Below are positions 44,081 to 53,332 of a stretch of DNA of 64,000 nt, in pieces. The notes beneath the pieces are model-generated. The model was not told the DNA's origin. It did not search any database and was given only the letters and a program-made list of their open reading frames with translations. Position 1 is the first letter of the stretch; the number at the start of each line of letters is the position of its first letter. Location: positions 92,910 to 156,909 of the forward strand of contig JAGTRF010000001.1 of the NCBI GenBank assembly GCA_018396775.1, written 5' to 3'. The translations under genes were made by a program, and so were the position numbers. Origin of the DNA: Candidatus Bathyarchaeota archaeon. Its GTDB lineage: Archaea; Thermoproteota; Bathyarchaeia; 40CM-2-53-6; DTDX01.

Positions 44081-45409
44081 TTGGTTGATGAATACCCGAA
44101 AATTGTTTCGCTTCCACCAGGCGTTAAAGCGCTTGATGAAATAGCTAAAGATGAAAAAGCTATTTCCCCTTCAGTTTTTAGGCGTTACGCGATGGTTGTT
44201 GAATCTGGAGAAGATTGCATAATAAAAGATGTTGATGGAAATAAATATGTTGATTTTAACTCTGGAATGCTTTCCTTAACAATTGGGCATTCGCATCCTA
44301 AAATTGTTAAAGCTATTAAAGATCAAGCTGAAAAGTTAATTCATTACCCTTACTCAACTTTTTACTGCCCTATTGTAACAAGTTTAGCAGAGGAATTAAT
44401 TAAAATCACACCTTTAAAAGGAGCTGGAAAAGCTATTTTTTGCAGCGGGAACTCAAATGCTGTTGAAGCTTCAATAAGAATAAGCGAATGGTACACGAGA
44501 AAAAATCAATTTATAGCTTTTTTAGGTTCCTTTCATGGAGTTACAACTGGAAGCTTAAGCTTAACAACTTTAGATCAAACAAAGAAAAAGTATTTTAACC
44601 AATTAATGAATGTAATTTATGTCCCCTATCCTTATTGTTATAGATGTTTATTTAAAGCTTCTTTTCCAGAATGCGATTATTTATGCTTATCAATGCTTAA
44701 AGAGTTTATTGATAAAAATAGTTTAGCGGATAATGCTGCTGCATTCTTTATTGAGCCCATTCAAATAGAGGCTGGATGCGTAATACCGCCTCAAGGATAT
44801 TTTGAAAAGCTTAAGAAAATTCTGGAAGCTTATGAGATTCTTTTAATCGATAATGAAGCGAGGTTAAGCTTTGGTAGAGCTGGAGCTTGGCTTTCAATAA
44901 ATCATTGGAAAATTGAGCCTGACGCGATTTTATTCGGTTCCTCGATGGCTTCAGGCATGCCTTTAAGCGCTGTAGTAGCTAAGGAAGATTTAATGGATTT
45001 AGAGCCAAACTCTTATTTAACAATTAGCGGAGGAAACTTAATAGCTTGCACAGCAGCTTTAACAACAATTAAAATTATTAGAGAAGAGCATTTAATTGAA
45101 AACTCGCTTCGCCAAGGCAGCTTTATTCTTAAAAGGCTTAAAGAAATCCAGGAAAAATATGAAATGATAGGTGACATTCGAGGTAAAGGCTTGTTGATAG
45201 GTGTTGAAATAGTTAAAGATAAAGAAAGCAAAGCTTCAGCTGAACTTGAGGCTAAAGAGCTTGAGAAAAAGCTTTGGAGAAGAGGCTTAGCTTTAATTTG
45301 TTGCGGAAAATCAACTTTAATGCTTGCACCCCCAATCACAATTACTGAAAATTTAATTAATTACAGCTTAGATGTTATTGAAGACGTTTTTAAAGAGGTT
45401 TTAGAATAA
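44081..45409 (+). CDS. Class III aminotransferase homologue lacking the PLP lysine
   Basis: A 442-residue fold type I protein close to archaeal 4-aminobutyrate/ornithine-type aminotransferases. The fold is intact: DGNKYVDFNSGMLSLTIGHS, GAGKAIFCSGNSNAVEASIR, FLGSFHGVTTGSLSLTTLDQ, FIEPIQIEAGCVIPPQGYFE, and the Cys-rich YPYCYRCLFKASFPECDYLC. Two essential positions differ, however. The PLP-anchoring motif xGKxxASGMPL reads FGSSMASGMPL (Lys to Ser), and the cofactor-binding I-x-D-E-V-Q reads IDNEARLSFGR (Asp to Asn). The frame is undamaged, so it is probably a conserved pseudoenzyme. It precedes the RNase P genes by 5 bp. Confidence 0.8.
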   Translation: MVDEYPKIVSLPPGVKALDEIAKDEKAISPSVFRRYAMVVESGEDCIIKDVDGNKYVDFNSGMLSLTIGHSHPKIVKAIKDQAEKLIHYPYSTFYCPIVTSLAEELIKITPLKGAGKAIFCSGNSNAVEASIRISEWYTRKNQFIAFLGSFHGVTTGSLSLTTLDQTKKKYFNQLMNVIYVPYPYCYRCLFKASFPECDYLCLSMLKEFIDKNSLADNAAAFFIEPIQIEAGCVIPPQGYFEKLKKILEAYEILLIDNEARLSFGRAGAWLSINHWKIEPDAILFGSSMASGMPLSAVVAKEDLMDLEPNSYLTISGGNLIACTAALTTIKIIREEHLIENSLRQGSFILKRLKEIQEKYEMIGDIRGKGLLIGVEIVKDKESKASAELEAKELEKKLWRRGLALICCGKSTLMLAPPITITENLINYSLDVIEDVFKEVLE

Positions 45410-45414
45410 AATTA

Positions 45415-45909
45415 ATGGTGAATAAATTGAGCTTTCAAGAGAGAAATGAAATTTCACCATTTTTAATTGAAGTTAGCGTTATAGCGCATGCTACTGAAAA
45501 CTTAAAGAAAGTTAAGAAAGCTGTTTTAAATATTCTTCCTCAAGAAGATCAAGCTTCAGCTTCTTTTTCAATTCAAGCGTTAAAAGGGCATCATGGAAAC
45601 CCTATTTTCATGATTAAAACAAACTTAAAAAACTTAAGCAGAAACTTTCTAGATTTTCTATTTAAAGCTTTATCTACTGAAGATAAAAACAAGCTTTTTA
45701 ACGAAATAAACAATCATATAGATAAAGAATGCAATTTATATGTTAGATTAGATAAACAAGCTGCTTTCATAGGTGAAGCAAGAATTAAACAAGAGGACCC
45801 TATTAGAATTCGAATGAAATTTAAAAATTGGAAGCGTTCAAAACTTCTTAAAACGCTTCAAGAGCTGCTTAAAAATGAGGAAATATTGCGATCTTCATTT
45901 AAAGCTTGA
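45415..45909 (+). CDS. RNA-binding protein, COG1325-like (predicted exosome-associated)
   Basis: A 164-residue protein matching the archaeal RNA-binding COG1325 family that is habitually clustered with exosome and RNase P genes. Visible segments are LIEVSVIAHATENLKKVKKA, SIQALKGHHGNPIFMIKTNL, DKECNLYVRLDKQAAFIGEA and DPIRIRMKF. These fit an L5-like fold for RNA binding. Function in detail is unproven. Its last 35 bp overlap the RNase P p30 gene, so translation is coupled. Confidence 0.8.
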   Translation: MVNKLSFQERNEISPFLIEVSVIAHATENLKKVKKAVLNILPQEDQASASFSIQALKGHHGNPIFMIKTNLKNLSRNFLDFLFKALSTEDKNKLFNEINNHIDKECNLYVRLDKQAAFIGEARIKQEDPIRIRMKFKNWKRSKLLKTLQELLKNEEILRSSFKA

Positions 45910-46567
45910 GAATGAAAAAGAATTTTTTAAAGCGGCTGAATTAACTAAAGAAATAGGTTTTAAAATTGTTGGGTTAACTTTTCAACCAGACGCACAAATA
46001 ACTAAAATTAATGAAGCGAAAAAGATTTTTCAAGAATTTAACATAGATTTAGCTTCTAGAGTTGATTTAAAACCTTACAATAAAAATGAATTGCTTTTAG
46101 CTTTAAGAAAGTTAAGAAGAAAATTTGAGATTATAAGCGTTGAATGCACTTCAAATAAACTTGCAATAATAGCCGCTAGAGATAGAAGAGTTGATTTAAT
46201 AAGCTTTCCATTAAGCTTTAAAGCGAAATTCACTTATTCAATAGCTCATGTTTTAATAGGTGCTTTAGAAATAAATCTAGCAGATTTAATTGCTTTTAAA
46301 ACCTTAAGAACTATTGTTTTAAGCAAATTTAGAAAAGAAGCTTTTATAGCTAAGAAAAATCGCATTCCAATAGTTGTTTCCTCAGGTGCAAACAATTTAT
46401 TTTTAATTAGATCTCCAAAAGAAATGGCGGCATGCAGCCTTTTATTTAAGCTTGAACCTAATGAAGCTTTAGCTTCAATTTCAACAATTCCATATGCTAT
46501 AGTTGAGCGGAATAGATTTAAATTAAGCCGTTTTTATATAGGTGAAGGCGTTAAAATCGTTGAGTAA
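45875..46567 (+). CDS. rnp3: RNase P protein component 3 (Rpp30)
   Basis: A 230-residue TIM-barrel-like subunit of archaeal RNase P. The N-terminus YCDLHLKLENEKEFFKAAEL and the segments IISVECTSNKLAIIAARDRR, VDLISFPLSF and PIVVSSGANNLFLIRSPKEM fit the Rpp30/Rpp1 family. It functions with Pop5 (next gene), which forms its partner in the catalytic-domain-binding heterotetramer. It overlaps COG1325 by 35 bp and is followed by Pop5 after 2 bp. Confidence 0.92.
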   Translation: MRKYCDLHLKLENEKEFFKAAELTKEIGFKIVGLTFQPDAQITKINEAKKIFQEFNIDLASRVDLKPYNKNELLLALRKLRRKFEIISVECTSNKLAIIAARDRRVDLISFPLSFKAKFTYSIAHVLIGALEINLADLIAFKTLRTIVLSKFRKEAFIAKKNRIPIVVSSGANNLFLIRSPKEMAACSLLFKLEPNEALASISTIPYAIVERNRFKLSRFYIGEGVKIVE

Positions 46568-46569
46568 AA

Positions 46570-46941
46570 ATGCCTTTAAAAAGAGAAAGCTTCAGATATA
46601 TTTTAATAAAAATTCTTCTTCCTAAAGAAAATTTTGAATTAAAAAGGGAAAGCTTTCAATCAGCTTTAACAAACTCTATTTTAACGCTTTTTGGTGAAGT
46701 TGGCTTAACTGAAAGCAAATTTAAATTGTTAACATTTAACCAAGAAAAGAAATTTGCTATAGTTAAATGCAGCAAAAATTTTTTAAACAATTTTAGAGCG
46801 GCAACCGCGTTGATAAATGAAATAGATAATAAACCTATACTGCTTTTTATAGCTAAAGCTTCAGGAACAATTAAAGGCGTTAAAAAAGCTTTATTTTTTA
46901 ATAAAAAAGAAAACAATCAAAACCAAGAAAATAACCAATAA
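46570..46941 (+). CDS. rnp2: RNase P protein component 2 (Pop5)
   Basis: A 123-residue RRM-like protein with RYILIKILLPKENFELKRES at the N-terminus and ALTNSILTLFGEVGLTESKF, AIVKCSKNFLNNFRAATALI and LFIAKASGTIKGVKKAL. These are the strand and helix pattern of archaeal Pop5/Rpp14. It partners Rpp30 from the preceding gene. The Asn/Gln-rich tail (KKENNQNQENNQ) is unstructured, and the 3' end overlaps a minus-strand small membrane ORF by 51 bp. Confidence 0.9.
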   Translation: MPLKRESFRYILIKILLPKENFELKRESFQSALTNSILTLFGEVGLTESKFKLLTFNQEKKFAIVKCSKNFLNNFRAATALINEIDNKPILLFIAKASGTIKGVKKALFFNKKENNQNQENNQ

Positions 46942-47118
46942 AACAATTAACCCTAAAAAAATAAATGCAACTCTTGCTAAAAATGAAGCTAAAATTAAAA
47001 GCGCAAAAATTACTCCATAAAGCTTTAATTTATTAAATTCTCCTTTACGAACGCTAGGCAAAATAATTAATATTAAAAACACAAAGAAAATTAACGCGAT
47101 TTCCCAAAAACCAACCAT
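46891..47118 (-). CDS. Small two-helix membrane protein
   Basis: A 75-residue very hydrophobic protein: MVGFWEIALIFFVFLILIIL, then PSVRKGEFNKLKLYGV, then a second long hydrophobic stretch ending VLIVFFFIKK. An AAGGAGAG ribosome-binding site stands before the ATG. It overlaps the 3' end of the Pop5 gene by 51 bp on the opposite strand. There is no recognised family. It could be real or a chance frame in low-complexity AT-rich DNA. Confidence 0.45.
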   Translation of the reverse strand: MVGFWEIALIFFVFLILIILPSVRKGEFNKLKLYGVIFALLILASFLARVAFIFLGLIVLLVIFLVLIVFFFIKK

Positions 47119-47284
47119 AACCTTTCTCTCCTTGAATTTATTAAGCTTAAAATCACCTAATAAATGTAAAAGTGGCTTAAAGAAACGAAAAACTAAAAAG
47201 AAAGGTTTTAAAAAACTATGTAAAAAGAAAAGTTTTTAGTTTACGCTTCCTTTAATTTATGAAATCTAAAAAGAGGTGGTTTAC

Positions 47285-48031
47285 TTGTCTATATTTGCTG
47301 CTCCAGGTGGATATGATCGCGCTATAACCGTTTTTTCTCCAGATGGGCGATTATTTCAAGTGGAGTATGCTTCAGAAACAGTTAAAAGAGGAGCTACTGT
47401 TTTAGGTATAGTAACTCAAGAAGGTGTTGTTTTAGCTGCTGAAGAAAGGTTAACATCTAAGCTTCAAGACCCAAATTTTGGATGGAAAATTTTTCAAATA
47501 GATGAGCATATAGGAGCTGCTGTAGCAGGGTTAAGTTGCGATGCTCATATTTTAGTTGATCAAGCTAGAGTTTACGCTCAAAGCAATAGGCTTCTTTATG
47601 ATGAACCTATAAGCGTAGAAGCTTTAACTAAAAGAATTGGCGAAATAAAACAATTGTATACTCAACATGCAGGTGTAAGGCCTTTTGGTTTATCAATCTT
47701 ATTTGCTGGCGTAGACTCTAAAGGATGCAAATTATTTTGGACAGATCCAAGCGGAGCTTTTCTAGCTTATAAAGCTTGGTCTATAGGTGCAGGCGCTGAA
47801 GCTACAAATGAAATTTTAGAAGCTGAATATAAAGATGAGTTAACGCTTAATGAAGGAATTCTTTTAGCTTTAAAATGCATGAGTAAAGTTTTGGAAGGTA
47901 GCCCAGATGGAAGAAAAATTAAAGTTGCTGTAATTCCAACTGATACAAAAAAGTTTAGAATGCTAACTTTAGAGGAAGTTGAAAAATATTTAAAAAAGCT
48001 TGAAGAAGGAAAAAGGGCTGCTGGTAAATGA
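47285..48031 (+). CDS. psmA: 20S proteasome alpha subunit
   Basis: A 248-residue Ntn-hydrolase-fold subunit forming the outer gating rings of the 20S proteasome. It begins [20 protein letters not shown] then [20 protein letters not shown], the alpha signature [20 protein letters not shown]. The start is TTG at 47285, because GAGGTGG at 47274-47280 is its ribosome-binding site; a GTG at 47276 would sit inside that site. It overlaps the SBDS gene by 4 bp. The catalytic beta subunit is not in this window. Confidence 0.96.
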   Translation: MSIFAAPGGYDRAITVFSPDGRLFQVEYASETVKRGATVLGIVTQEGVVLAAEERLTSKLQDPNFGWKIFQIDEHIGAAVAGLSCDAHILVDQARVYAQSNRLLYDEPISVEALTKRIGEIKQLYTQHAGVRPFGLSILFAGVDSKGCKLFWTDPSGAFLAYKAWSIGAGAEATNEILEAEYKDELTLNEGILLALKCMSKVLEGSPDGRKIKVAVIPTDTKKFRMLTLEEVEKYLKKLEEGKRAAGK

Positions 48032-48717
48032 GCGAAAAATACACTACGGCAAGAATAACTGTAAATGGAGAAAAATTTGAGATTCTTGTTAAACCTGATT
48101 CAGCTTTAGAATTTAAGCTTGGAAAACAAATCCCTTTATCTCAAATTTTAGTTATTGATGAAATTTATTCAGATGCTGGAAAAGGGAGGAGAGCCTCAAT
48201 AGAAAAGTTAAAACAATGCTTTGGAACAGTTGAGGCGTCTAAGATAGCTGAAAAAATTCTTAAAGAGGGGGAGCTTCAACTCACAACAGACCAGAGAAGA
48301 AGATTAATTGAAGATAAAAGAAAGCAAATAATAGCCTTCATCTCTAGAAACTGTATTGACCCAAGAACTGGGGCGCCTCACCCACCGCTTAGAATTGAAC
48401 AAGCTATGCTGCAAATTAAACCTTCTATAGATCCATTTAAATCAGCTGAAGAACAAGCGAAAGATATTATAGAAAAACTAAAGCAGCTATTACCTATTAA
48501 AATAGAGCGAATGAAAATTGCTGTAAAAATCTCTTCAAAATATGCTCCTAAAGCTTATGGCTCAATAAAAAATTTTGGATCTATTTTAAAGGAGGAATGG
48601 CAATCCGACGGTTCATGGTTAGGGCTGCTTGAAATGCCAGCAGGTTTATATGGACCTTTTATAGAGAAAATTGGAAAGTTAACGCAGGGAACCGTTCAAA
48701 CAAAAATAATTAAATAA
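48028..48717 (+). CDS. SBDS/Sdo1 ribosome maturation protein
   Basis: A 229-residue SBDS orthologue that helps release the subunit-joining factor from the 50S subunit. The N-terminal FYSH domain has [20 protein letters not shown] and [14 protein letters not shown]; the middle domain has [20 protein letters not shown] and [19 protein letters not shown]; the C-terminal ferredoxin-like domain ends the protein. Its fixed place between psmA and rrp4 is the classic archaeal exosome superoperon order. Confidence 0.95.
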   Translation: MSEKYTTARITVNGEKFEILVKPDSALEFKLGKQIPLSQILVIDEIYSDAGKGRRASIEKLKQCFGTVEASKIAEKILKEGELQLTTDQRRRLIEDKRKQIIAFISRNCIDPRTGAPHPPLRIEQAMLQIKPSIDPFKSAEEQAKDIIEKLKQLLPIKIERMKIAVKISSKYAPKAYGSIKNFGSILKEEWQSDGSWLGLLEMPAGLYGPFIEKIGKLTQGTVQTKIIK

Positions 48718-48743
48718 AAAATTAGAAAGGGGATTTTAACATT

Positions 48744-49451
48744 TTGAGTTTATTTATTGAAAAAAGAAGCATAGTTGTGCCTGGAGAAGTCTTAGCTGAA
48801 GGAAAATATTCTTCTGGAGTAAACACTTATGTTAAAGATGGTAAAATTTACGCTTCAAAGCTTGGTTTATTTGATTTCGTTCAAGATAAAATAGTTGTGG
48901 TTCCATTTAAAGGACCTTATATTCCAAGCATAAACGATCAAGTTATAGGGAAAATTATGGAAGTAGGAATTTTCGGTTGGGTTGTTGATATAGCTTCCCC
49001 TTATGAAGCTTTTCTTCCAGCTTCTGAAGTTCAAGATAAAAAATCGCGCACTAAATTTGACTTAACAAAAATACTTGATTTAGGAGATCTTATATTAGCT
49101 AAAATTGTAGCATTCGATAGAACTAGAGATCCTCTTTTAACTATTAAAGATCAAGGTTTAGGGAGAGTAACTTCTGGAAGAATTGTTGAAATTTCTCCAA
49201 CAAAAATTCCTAGGTTAATAGGGAAAAAAGGAAGTATGATAAACATGCTGAAGAAAGAAACTGAATGCGAAATTTATGTTGGTCAAAATGGGGTTGTGCT
49301 TGTTTCAGGAAGAAACAAGTTTAATGAAGCGTTAGCTATTGAAGCTATAAATAAAATAGCGAGAGAAGCTCATACGCAAGGATTAACCGATAGAATTAAA
49401 GAATTGATTAAAAAAAGGAGGGAGCGAATTAATGGCGGTAAAGCCAGCTAA
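48744..49451 (+). CDS. rrp4: Exosome RNA-binding subunit Rrp4
   Basis: A 235-residue cap protein of the archaeal exosome. Domains: N-terminal strand [21 protein letters not shown]1 domain ([20 protein letters not shown]) and C-terminal KH domain with [20 protein letters not shown]. It guides substrates into the Rrp41/Rrp42 ring. The start is TTG at 48744 after AAAGGGGAT. It overlaps rrp41 by 20 bp. Confidence 0.95.
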   Translation: MSLFIEKRSIVVPGEVLAEGKYSSGVNTYVKDGKIYASKLGLFDFVQDKIVVVPFKGPYIPSINDQVIGKIMEVGIFGWVVDIASPYEAFLPASEVQDKKSRTKFDLTKILDLGDLILAKIVAFDRTRDPLLTIKDQGLGRVTSGRIVEISPTKIPRLIGKKGSMINMLKKETECEIYVGQNGVVLVSGRNKFNEALAIEAINKIAREAHTQGLTDRIKELIKKRRERINGGKAS

Positions 49452-50181
49452 ATTAATGGAGGAAAATGGGTTAAGAGTTGATGGAAGAAAACCGAATGAG
49501 CTTAGAGCTTTAAAGCTTGAAGTAGGCGTTTTAGATAAAGCAGATGGTTCAGCTTATGTTGAGCAAGGTAAAAACAAAATTTTAATTGCGGTTTACGGTC
49601 CTAGAGAACCGCATCCAAGGCATATAGGGTTACCTGATAGAGCAACTTTAAGGTGTAGATATCATATGGCCCCTTTTTCAACTGAAGAACGAAGATCTCC
49701 AGCTCCATCTAGAAGAGATATAGAATTATCTAAAGTGATTAGAGAAGCTTTAGAGCCTGCGATAATCTCTGAAATATACCCTAGAACAACAATAGATGTT
49801 TTTATTGAGGTTCTTCAATCTGATGGTGGAACTAGATGCGCTGGAATAACAGGAGCCAGCTTAGCTTTAGCAGACGCAGGGATACCTATGAAAGATTTAG
49901 TTGCAGCTTGCGCAGCTGGAAAAATTGATAATACAATTGTTGTAGATTTATGTGATTTAGAAGATAAATATGGTGAAGCTGATTTACCTATAGCGTTTAT
50001 GCCAGCTTTTAATGCTTTAACTTTAATTCAAATGGATGGTTTATTAACTTTAAATGAATTTTATGAAGCTTTAAATATGGCTAAAGAAGCTTGCAAAATA
50101 ATTTATGAAAAACAAAAGCAAGCTTTGAAAAATAAATATTATCAAATAAAAGAGTTAATTGAAATAGAAGGAGAAAAATAG
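49432..50181 (+). CDS. rrp41: Exosome catalytic subunit Rrp41
   Basis: A 249-residue RNase PH-type phosphorolytic exonuclease. Motifs: [60 protein letters not shown] (RNA/phosphate binding), [20 protein letters not shown], and [20 protein letters not shown] with the catalytic Asp. It forms the hexameric ring with Rrp42, degrading or tailing RNA from the 3' end. Confidence 0.96.
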   Translation: MAVKPAKLMEENGLRVDGRKPNELRALKLEVGVLDKADGSAYVEQGKNKILIAVYGPREPHPRHIGLPDRATLRCRYHMAPFSTEERRSPAPSRRDIELSKVIREALEPAIISEIYPRTTIDVFIEVLQSDGGTRCAGITGASLALADAGIPMKDLVAACAAGKIDNTIVVDLCDLEDKYGEADLPIAFMPAFNALTLIQMDGLLTLNEFYEALNMAKEACKIIYEKQKQALKNKYYQIKELIEIEGEK

Positions 50182-50183
50182 AA

Positions 50184-51017
50184 ATGTCTTCAACCCCAAA
50201 TTTATCTTCTATAACTAAACTTGAGAAAAAAAATTTAATAGAGCTTTTAGCTAATGGGAAAAGAATTGATGGAAGAGAATTAACAGATTACAGAAGCTTT
50301 GTGATAGAGAAAAACGTTATAGAAAAAGCTAATGGCTCAGCTCAAATTAAGCTTGGTAAAACAAAAGTTATGGTTGGCGTTAAAGTTGAAGTTGGAGAAC
50401 CTTTCTTAGATACACCTGATGAAGGAGTTTTAATGGTGAGCGCTGAGCTTGTTCCTTTAGCTTCTCCAACATTTGAGCCTGGTCCACCTGATGAAAACTC
50501 TATAGAATTAGCTAGAGTTGTTGATAGAGGCCTTAGAGAATCTAAAGCTTTAGATTTAAAAAAGCTTTGCATTAAAGAAGGGGAAAAAGTTTTCGTAGTT
50601 TTCGTTGACATTTATGTTTTAGATTATGATGGAAATTTAATTGACGCTTCAGCTTTAGCTGCTTTAACAGCTTTATTAACAGCGAAAATTAAAGCTTATG
50701 AAGTTAAAAACGGTGAATTAACTTATAAAGATGAACTTACTTCTTTACCTGTTCAAAACTATCCAATACCTGTAACATTTGTTAAAATTAATGACACTCT
50801 TATAGTTGATCCATCAATAGAAGAAGAAAGAATAATGGATGCTAGATTAACGTTAACTATAGATAAAGATGGAAAATTATGCGCTATTCAAAAAGGTGGA
50901 TTAAAAGAGTTAACTTTAAATGAGATTGAAAAAGCTGTTAATATAGCTATTGAGAAATCTTCAGAAAACAGAAATAAAATTTTGGAGGCTTTAAAATGGG
51001 AAGAACAAAAAAGATAG
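50184..51017 (+). CDS. rrp42: Exosome subunit Rrp42
   Basis: A 277-residue RNase PH-fold partner of Rrp41, non-catalytic but needed for RNA binding. Segments: LANGKRIDGRELTDYRSFVI, VMVGVKVEVGEPFLDTPDEG, PTFEPGPPDENSIELARVVD, then FVDIYVLDYDGNLIDASALA. The catalytic Asp motif of Rrp41 is replaced, as expected. It overlaps the eL43 gene by 22 bp, continuing the superoperon. Confidence 0.95.
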   Translation: MSSTPNLSSITKLEKKNLIELLANGKRIDGRELTDYRSFVIEKNVIEKANGSAQIKLGKTKVMVGVKVEVGEPFLDTPDEGVLMVSAELVPLASPTFEPGPPDENSIELARVVDRGLRESKALDLKKLCIKEGEKVFVVFVDIYVLDYDGNLIDASALAALTALLTAKIKAYEVKNGELTYKDELTSLPVQNYPIPVTFVKINDTLIVDPSIEEERIMDARLTLTIDKDGKLCAIQKGGLKELTLNEIEKAVNIAIEKSSENRNKILEALKWEEQKR

Positions 51018-51343
51018 GTTTAGGCGCAAGCTTCAGCGCGAGATACGGCACTTTAGCTAGAAAAAGATATGTTGAAATAGTATCTCATATGCGTCTTAAA
51101 CATAAATGCCCTAAATGCCATAGAAGAGCTGTTAAAAGAGAAAGCATTGGAATATGGGTTTGCAGAAAATGCGGGTTTAAATTTGCTGGAGGCGCTTATA
51201 CACCAATCACTAAACTTGGCGAGTCAGCTGAAAGATCAACAATTAAAGAAGCACCTATAGAAGGGTTATTAATTAAACCTGAAAAAGAGACAAAAACACT
51301 TAAAAAAAGAAAAGCAAAAGAGCAAAAAACTGAAGAATCTTAA
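50996..51343 (+). CDS. rpl37ae: 50S ribosomal protein eL43 (L37Ae)
   Basis: A 115-residue zinc-binding ribosomal protein: GRTKKIGLGASFSARYGTLA, a CxxC/CxxC zinc ribbon (HKCPKCHRRAVK, WVCRKCGFKFAGGAYTP), and an extended Lys/Glu-rich C-terminal tail (about residues 75-115) not needed by the family core. It follows rrp42 with an overlap, as in other archaeal exosome superoperons. Confidence 0.95.
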   Translation: MGRTKKIGLGASFSARYGTLARKRYVEIVSHMRLKHKCPKCHRRAVKRESIGIWVCRKCGFKFAGGAYTPITKLGESAERSTIKEAPIEGLLIKPEKETKTLKKRKAKEQKTEES

Positions 51344-51359
51344 AAGCTTAAGTTAAAAG

Positions 51360-51626
51360 GTGAAAATTGCTTTCTTGAAGGCCTTAGCTAAAATCGAATT
51401 AAAATTTAAAAATTGTAAAGCTGCTAAAGCTTTTTCCTCAGCTTTAAAACCTGAAACATTAAAGCCTCCAAGCAAAAGATCTAAAGCTTCAATCACTCTT
51501 AAAAAAAACCTTTTAACAATAAACTTTCAAGCTAAAGATTCAACAGCGCTTAGAGCAGCAATAAATTCATATTTAAGATACGCTGCAGCTTGGGTAAATA
51601 TAATTGAAACTATAACTAAATTATAG
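51360..51626 (+). CDS. pcc1: KEOPS complex subunit Pcc1
   Basis: An 88-residue Pcc1/CGI-121-partner protein: KALAKIELKFKNCKAAKAFS then SALKPETLKPPSKRSKASIT, and FQAKDSTALRAAINSYLRYA. This is the characteristic A-x-hydrophobic-x-hydrophobic strand, ALxPExxxxPxxR motif and final helix. Pcc1 dimerises KEOPS, which makes t6A37 in ANN-decoding tRNAs. The start is GTG at 51360. It is the last gene of the exosome superoperon. Confidence 0.88.
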   Translation: MKIAFLKALAKIELKFKNCKAAKAFSSALKPETLKPPSKRSKASITLKKNLLTINFQAKDSTALRAAINSYLRYAAAWVNIIETITKL

Positions 51627-52104
51627 TTTTTAACGTTTAATAAAACAGGAGTTTTTAGAAAACTAACTTACAAGTGTGCAGCAAGATTCTTTTTCTAAAA
51701 AATAGCGTATATTAAACTTAAAATAGTTACCTGAATTAAACCTTCTATTAATGTTATTACTGCGAAACGCATTGGATAATATTCTGGGTTAAAATAAACT
51801 ATATGTTCAATTAATCCACCTGAATCAGCTATATAACCAATACAAAAAATGAATCTCTTCTTCCTAATGAATTATTAAATTTAAAAAAGATAATAAGGCT
51901 ATTTCTATAAATTAATACACGGAATAATTGTGTAAAAGAATAATAAACTGAAACGTTATTATATGTGGATCCTTTAAATAAATGAGAGCAATCGATGAAG
52001 TGGATAAAATTCTTTAGCGTTAAGAAACAATTAAACGAAAATTCCAGCAATATAATAACTAAAAAAATGAGACAACATGATTATCAATATAAACTTAATA
52101 AGCT
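51627..52104. other. Intergenic region with a membrane-protein relic
   Basis: No intact gene is seen. The minus-strand relic at 51695-51871 is listed separately. The remaining part to 52104 has only low-complexity frames. The terminator of the exosome operon should be near 51627, where a T-rich tagtttttaacg occurs. Confidence 0.4.
51695..51871 (-). pseudogene. C-terminal remnant of a membrane protein
   Basis: The minus-strand frame reads FIRKKRFIFCIGYIADSGGL then IEHIVYFNPEYYPMRFAVIT and LIEGLIQVTILSLIYAIF before TAG at 51695-51697. It has a final hydrophobic helix but no start codon except an internal Met. It looks like the tail of a multi-helix membrane protein whose front has been lost. 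The family is not recognised. It lies beside the sdpI-like gene on the same strand. Confidence 0.35.
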
Positions 52105-52755
52105 TCATACGTTTAACTCCTTAATCTTTTGATATTCAAAATAAGAATAAACTATAGTATAGATAACAATTAAAATTACGGGTACAAGAATGAAGAATAA
52201 AGCATAACTTTTAAAGAGCATACCAATAAAAGCGATAACACCAGTAATTTTAAATAATTTACCACCAATTTTATGGGTTTTATCCCATACTTTATCGCTG
52301 CTTAAAGTCCAAGGTGTTCTTATACCAATAAACCAATTCCTTTTCGTATTTTCACAAAGAATACCAGTATAAAAAAATAGAAATCCAAAACCAATAGGAA
52401 GCGTTATATTCGGGTTTACCTCAAATCCAATATTCCATAAAATTATTTGTAAATGAATAGAAAGCAGGAAAAGAAAAAACAATATGATAAAACCATTATA
52501 ATATCTTTTAAATTTTTCAATATTTGCTTTTAATGGATCTATTCTTGGAATAGCGATAAAAAGCAGTGCAAGCCCAATAAGAATAATCGGCGTCAAGAAT
52601 AATCCCCAAAACTTCATCATATACCCGTCTGGTTGTCCTTGTATATTCCAATGCGAAACTATTTTCTCCGGCATATTAGGATAAAAATATACGCTTACAA
52701 TAAATGAAAATATTATTATCCCTAAAATAACCGCTTCACTCTTTCCCAAATTCAT
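52105..52755 (-). CDS. SdpI/DUF1648-family membrane protein
   Basis: A 216-residue membrane protein (from ATG 52755, with AGGAAG upstream). An N-terminal DUF1648 module reads VYFYPNMPEKIVSHWNIQGQ with PDGYMMKFWG. The C-terminal SdpI motif reads NWFIGIRTPWTLSSDKVWDK then THKIGGKLFKITG. In Bacillus, SdpI is an immunity/signal protein for the SdpC toxin; the archaeal role is unknown. Six helices are expected. No ArsR-type SdpR partner is seen adjacent. Confidence 0.85.
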   Translation of the reverse strand: MNLGKSEAVILGIIIFSFIVSVYFYPNMPEKIVSHWNIQGQPDGYMMKFWGLFLTPIILIGLALLFIAIPRIDPLKANIEKFKRYYNGFIILFFLFLLSIHLQIILWNIGFEVNPNITLPIGFGFLFFYTGILCENTKRNWFIGIRTPWTLSSDKVWDKTHKIGGKLFKITGVIAFIGMLFKSYALFFILVPVILIVIYTIVYSYFEYQKIKELNV

Positions 52756-52997
52756 AACTAATCTTCCTAATATCAACTCATCCTCACTAATAAATTTATT
52801 AATCTATACTAAATTGCATAACCATATTAAACCAAAAAATTCTTTAAACTTGATAGGCTTTAGATTTTAACTTTAAAAATCAACGTAACCCCATTTCTAT
52901 AATCTTCCAAGCAAATGATTCCTCTTGAGGGTTTAAATCCCATTGGCTACACTAAATTTAGAAAACTTATATTTGAAAACAACAAGAATTATTTAAG

Positions 52998-53246
52998 ATG
53001 GTTATGAGCATAGAAGGGAAAGAGGTTAAAGGTAAACCGTGGCTAAATGGGTTTTTAGGCTTCTTGGGTTTTTTGGGTTTTCAAGCATTTATTTTACATA
53101 ATCCATGGCAGCTATTCTTCTTCTGTTTCTTCGCATTCTTCTCTCATTTCAAGCATTTCAGGGAGGAGCTTAAATATTTAGGTTTTCTAGGTTTATTTGG
53201 ATTAATCATAGCAATACTAGGAGTTGCTGGGGTAATAAAAGTGTAG
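52998..53246 (+). CDS. Small DUF3796-like membrane protein
   Basis: An 82-residue hydrophobic protein with NGFLGFLGFLGFQAFILHNP, FFFCFFAFFSHFKH and KYLGFLGLFGLIIAI. The LGFLGFLGF and FFxFFxxF patterns recall DUF3796-type small membrane proteins. TATA-like cttatattt lies about 30 nt before the ATG, so the transcript is probably leaderless. It is divergent from the SdpI-like gene; in bacteria the two families often sit together near regulators, which fits (family knowledge is general). Confidence 0.6.
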   Translation: MVMSIEGKEVKGKPWLNGFLGFLGFLGFQAFILHNPWQLFFFCFFAFFSHFKHFREELKYLGFLGLFGLIIAILGVAGVIKV

Positions 53247-53332
53247 AAATACCGCTACTATATAAAATAGCGAGCTTAGAGTTTTGATTAAGGTTTAAGT
53301 GTTAATGAAAAATATGGGAATGAATTAAAAAT

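Noticed and set aside
51829..52050. 73-residue minus-strand ORF
   Set aside because: Low-complexity Phe/Asn/Ser-rich frame with no homology pattern, overlapping a better-supported relic.
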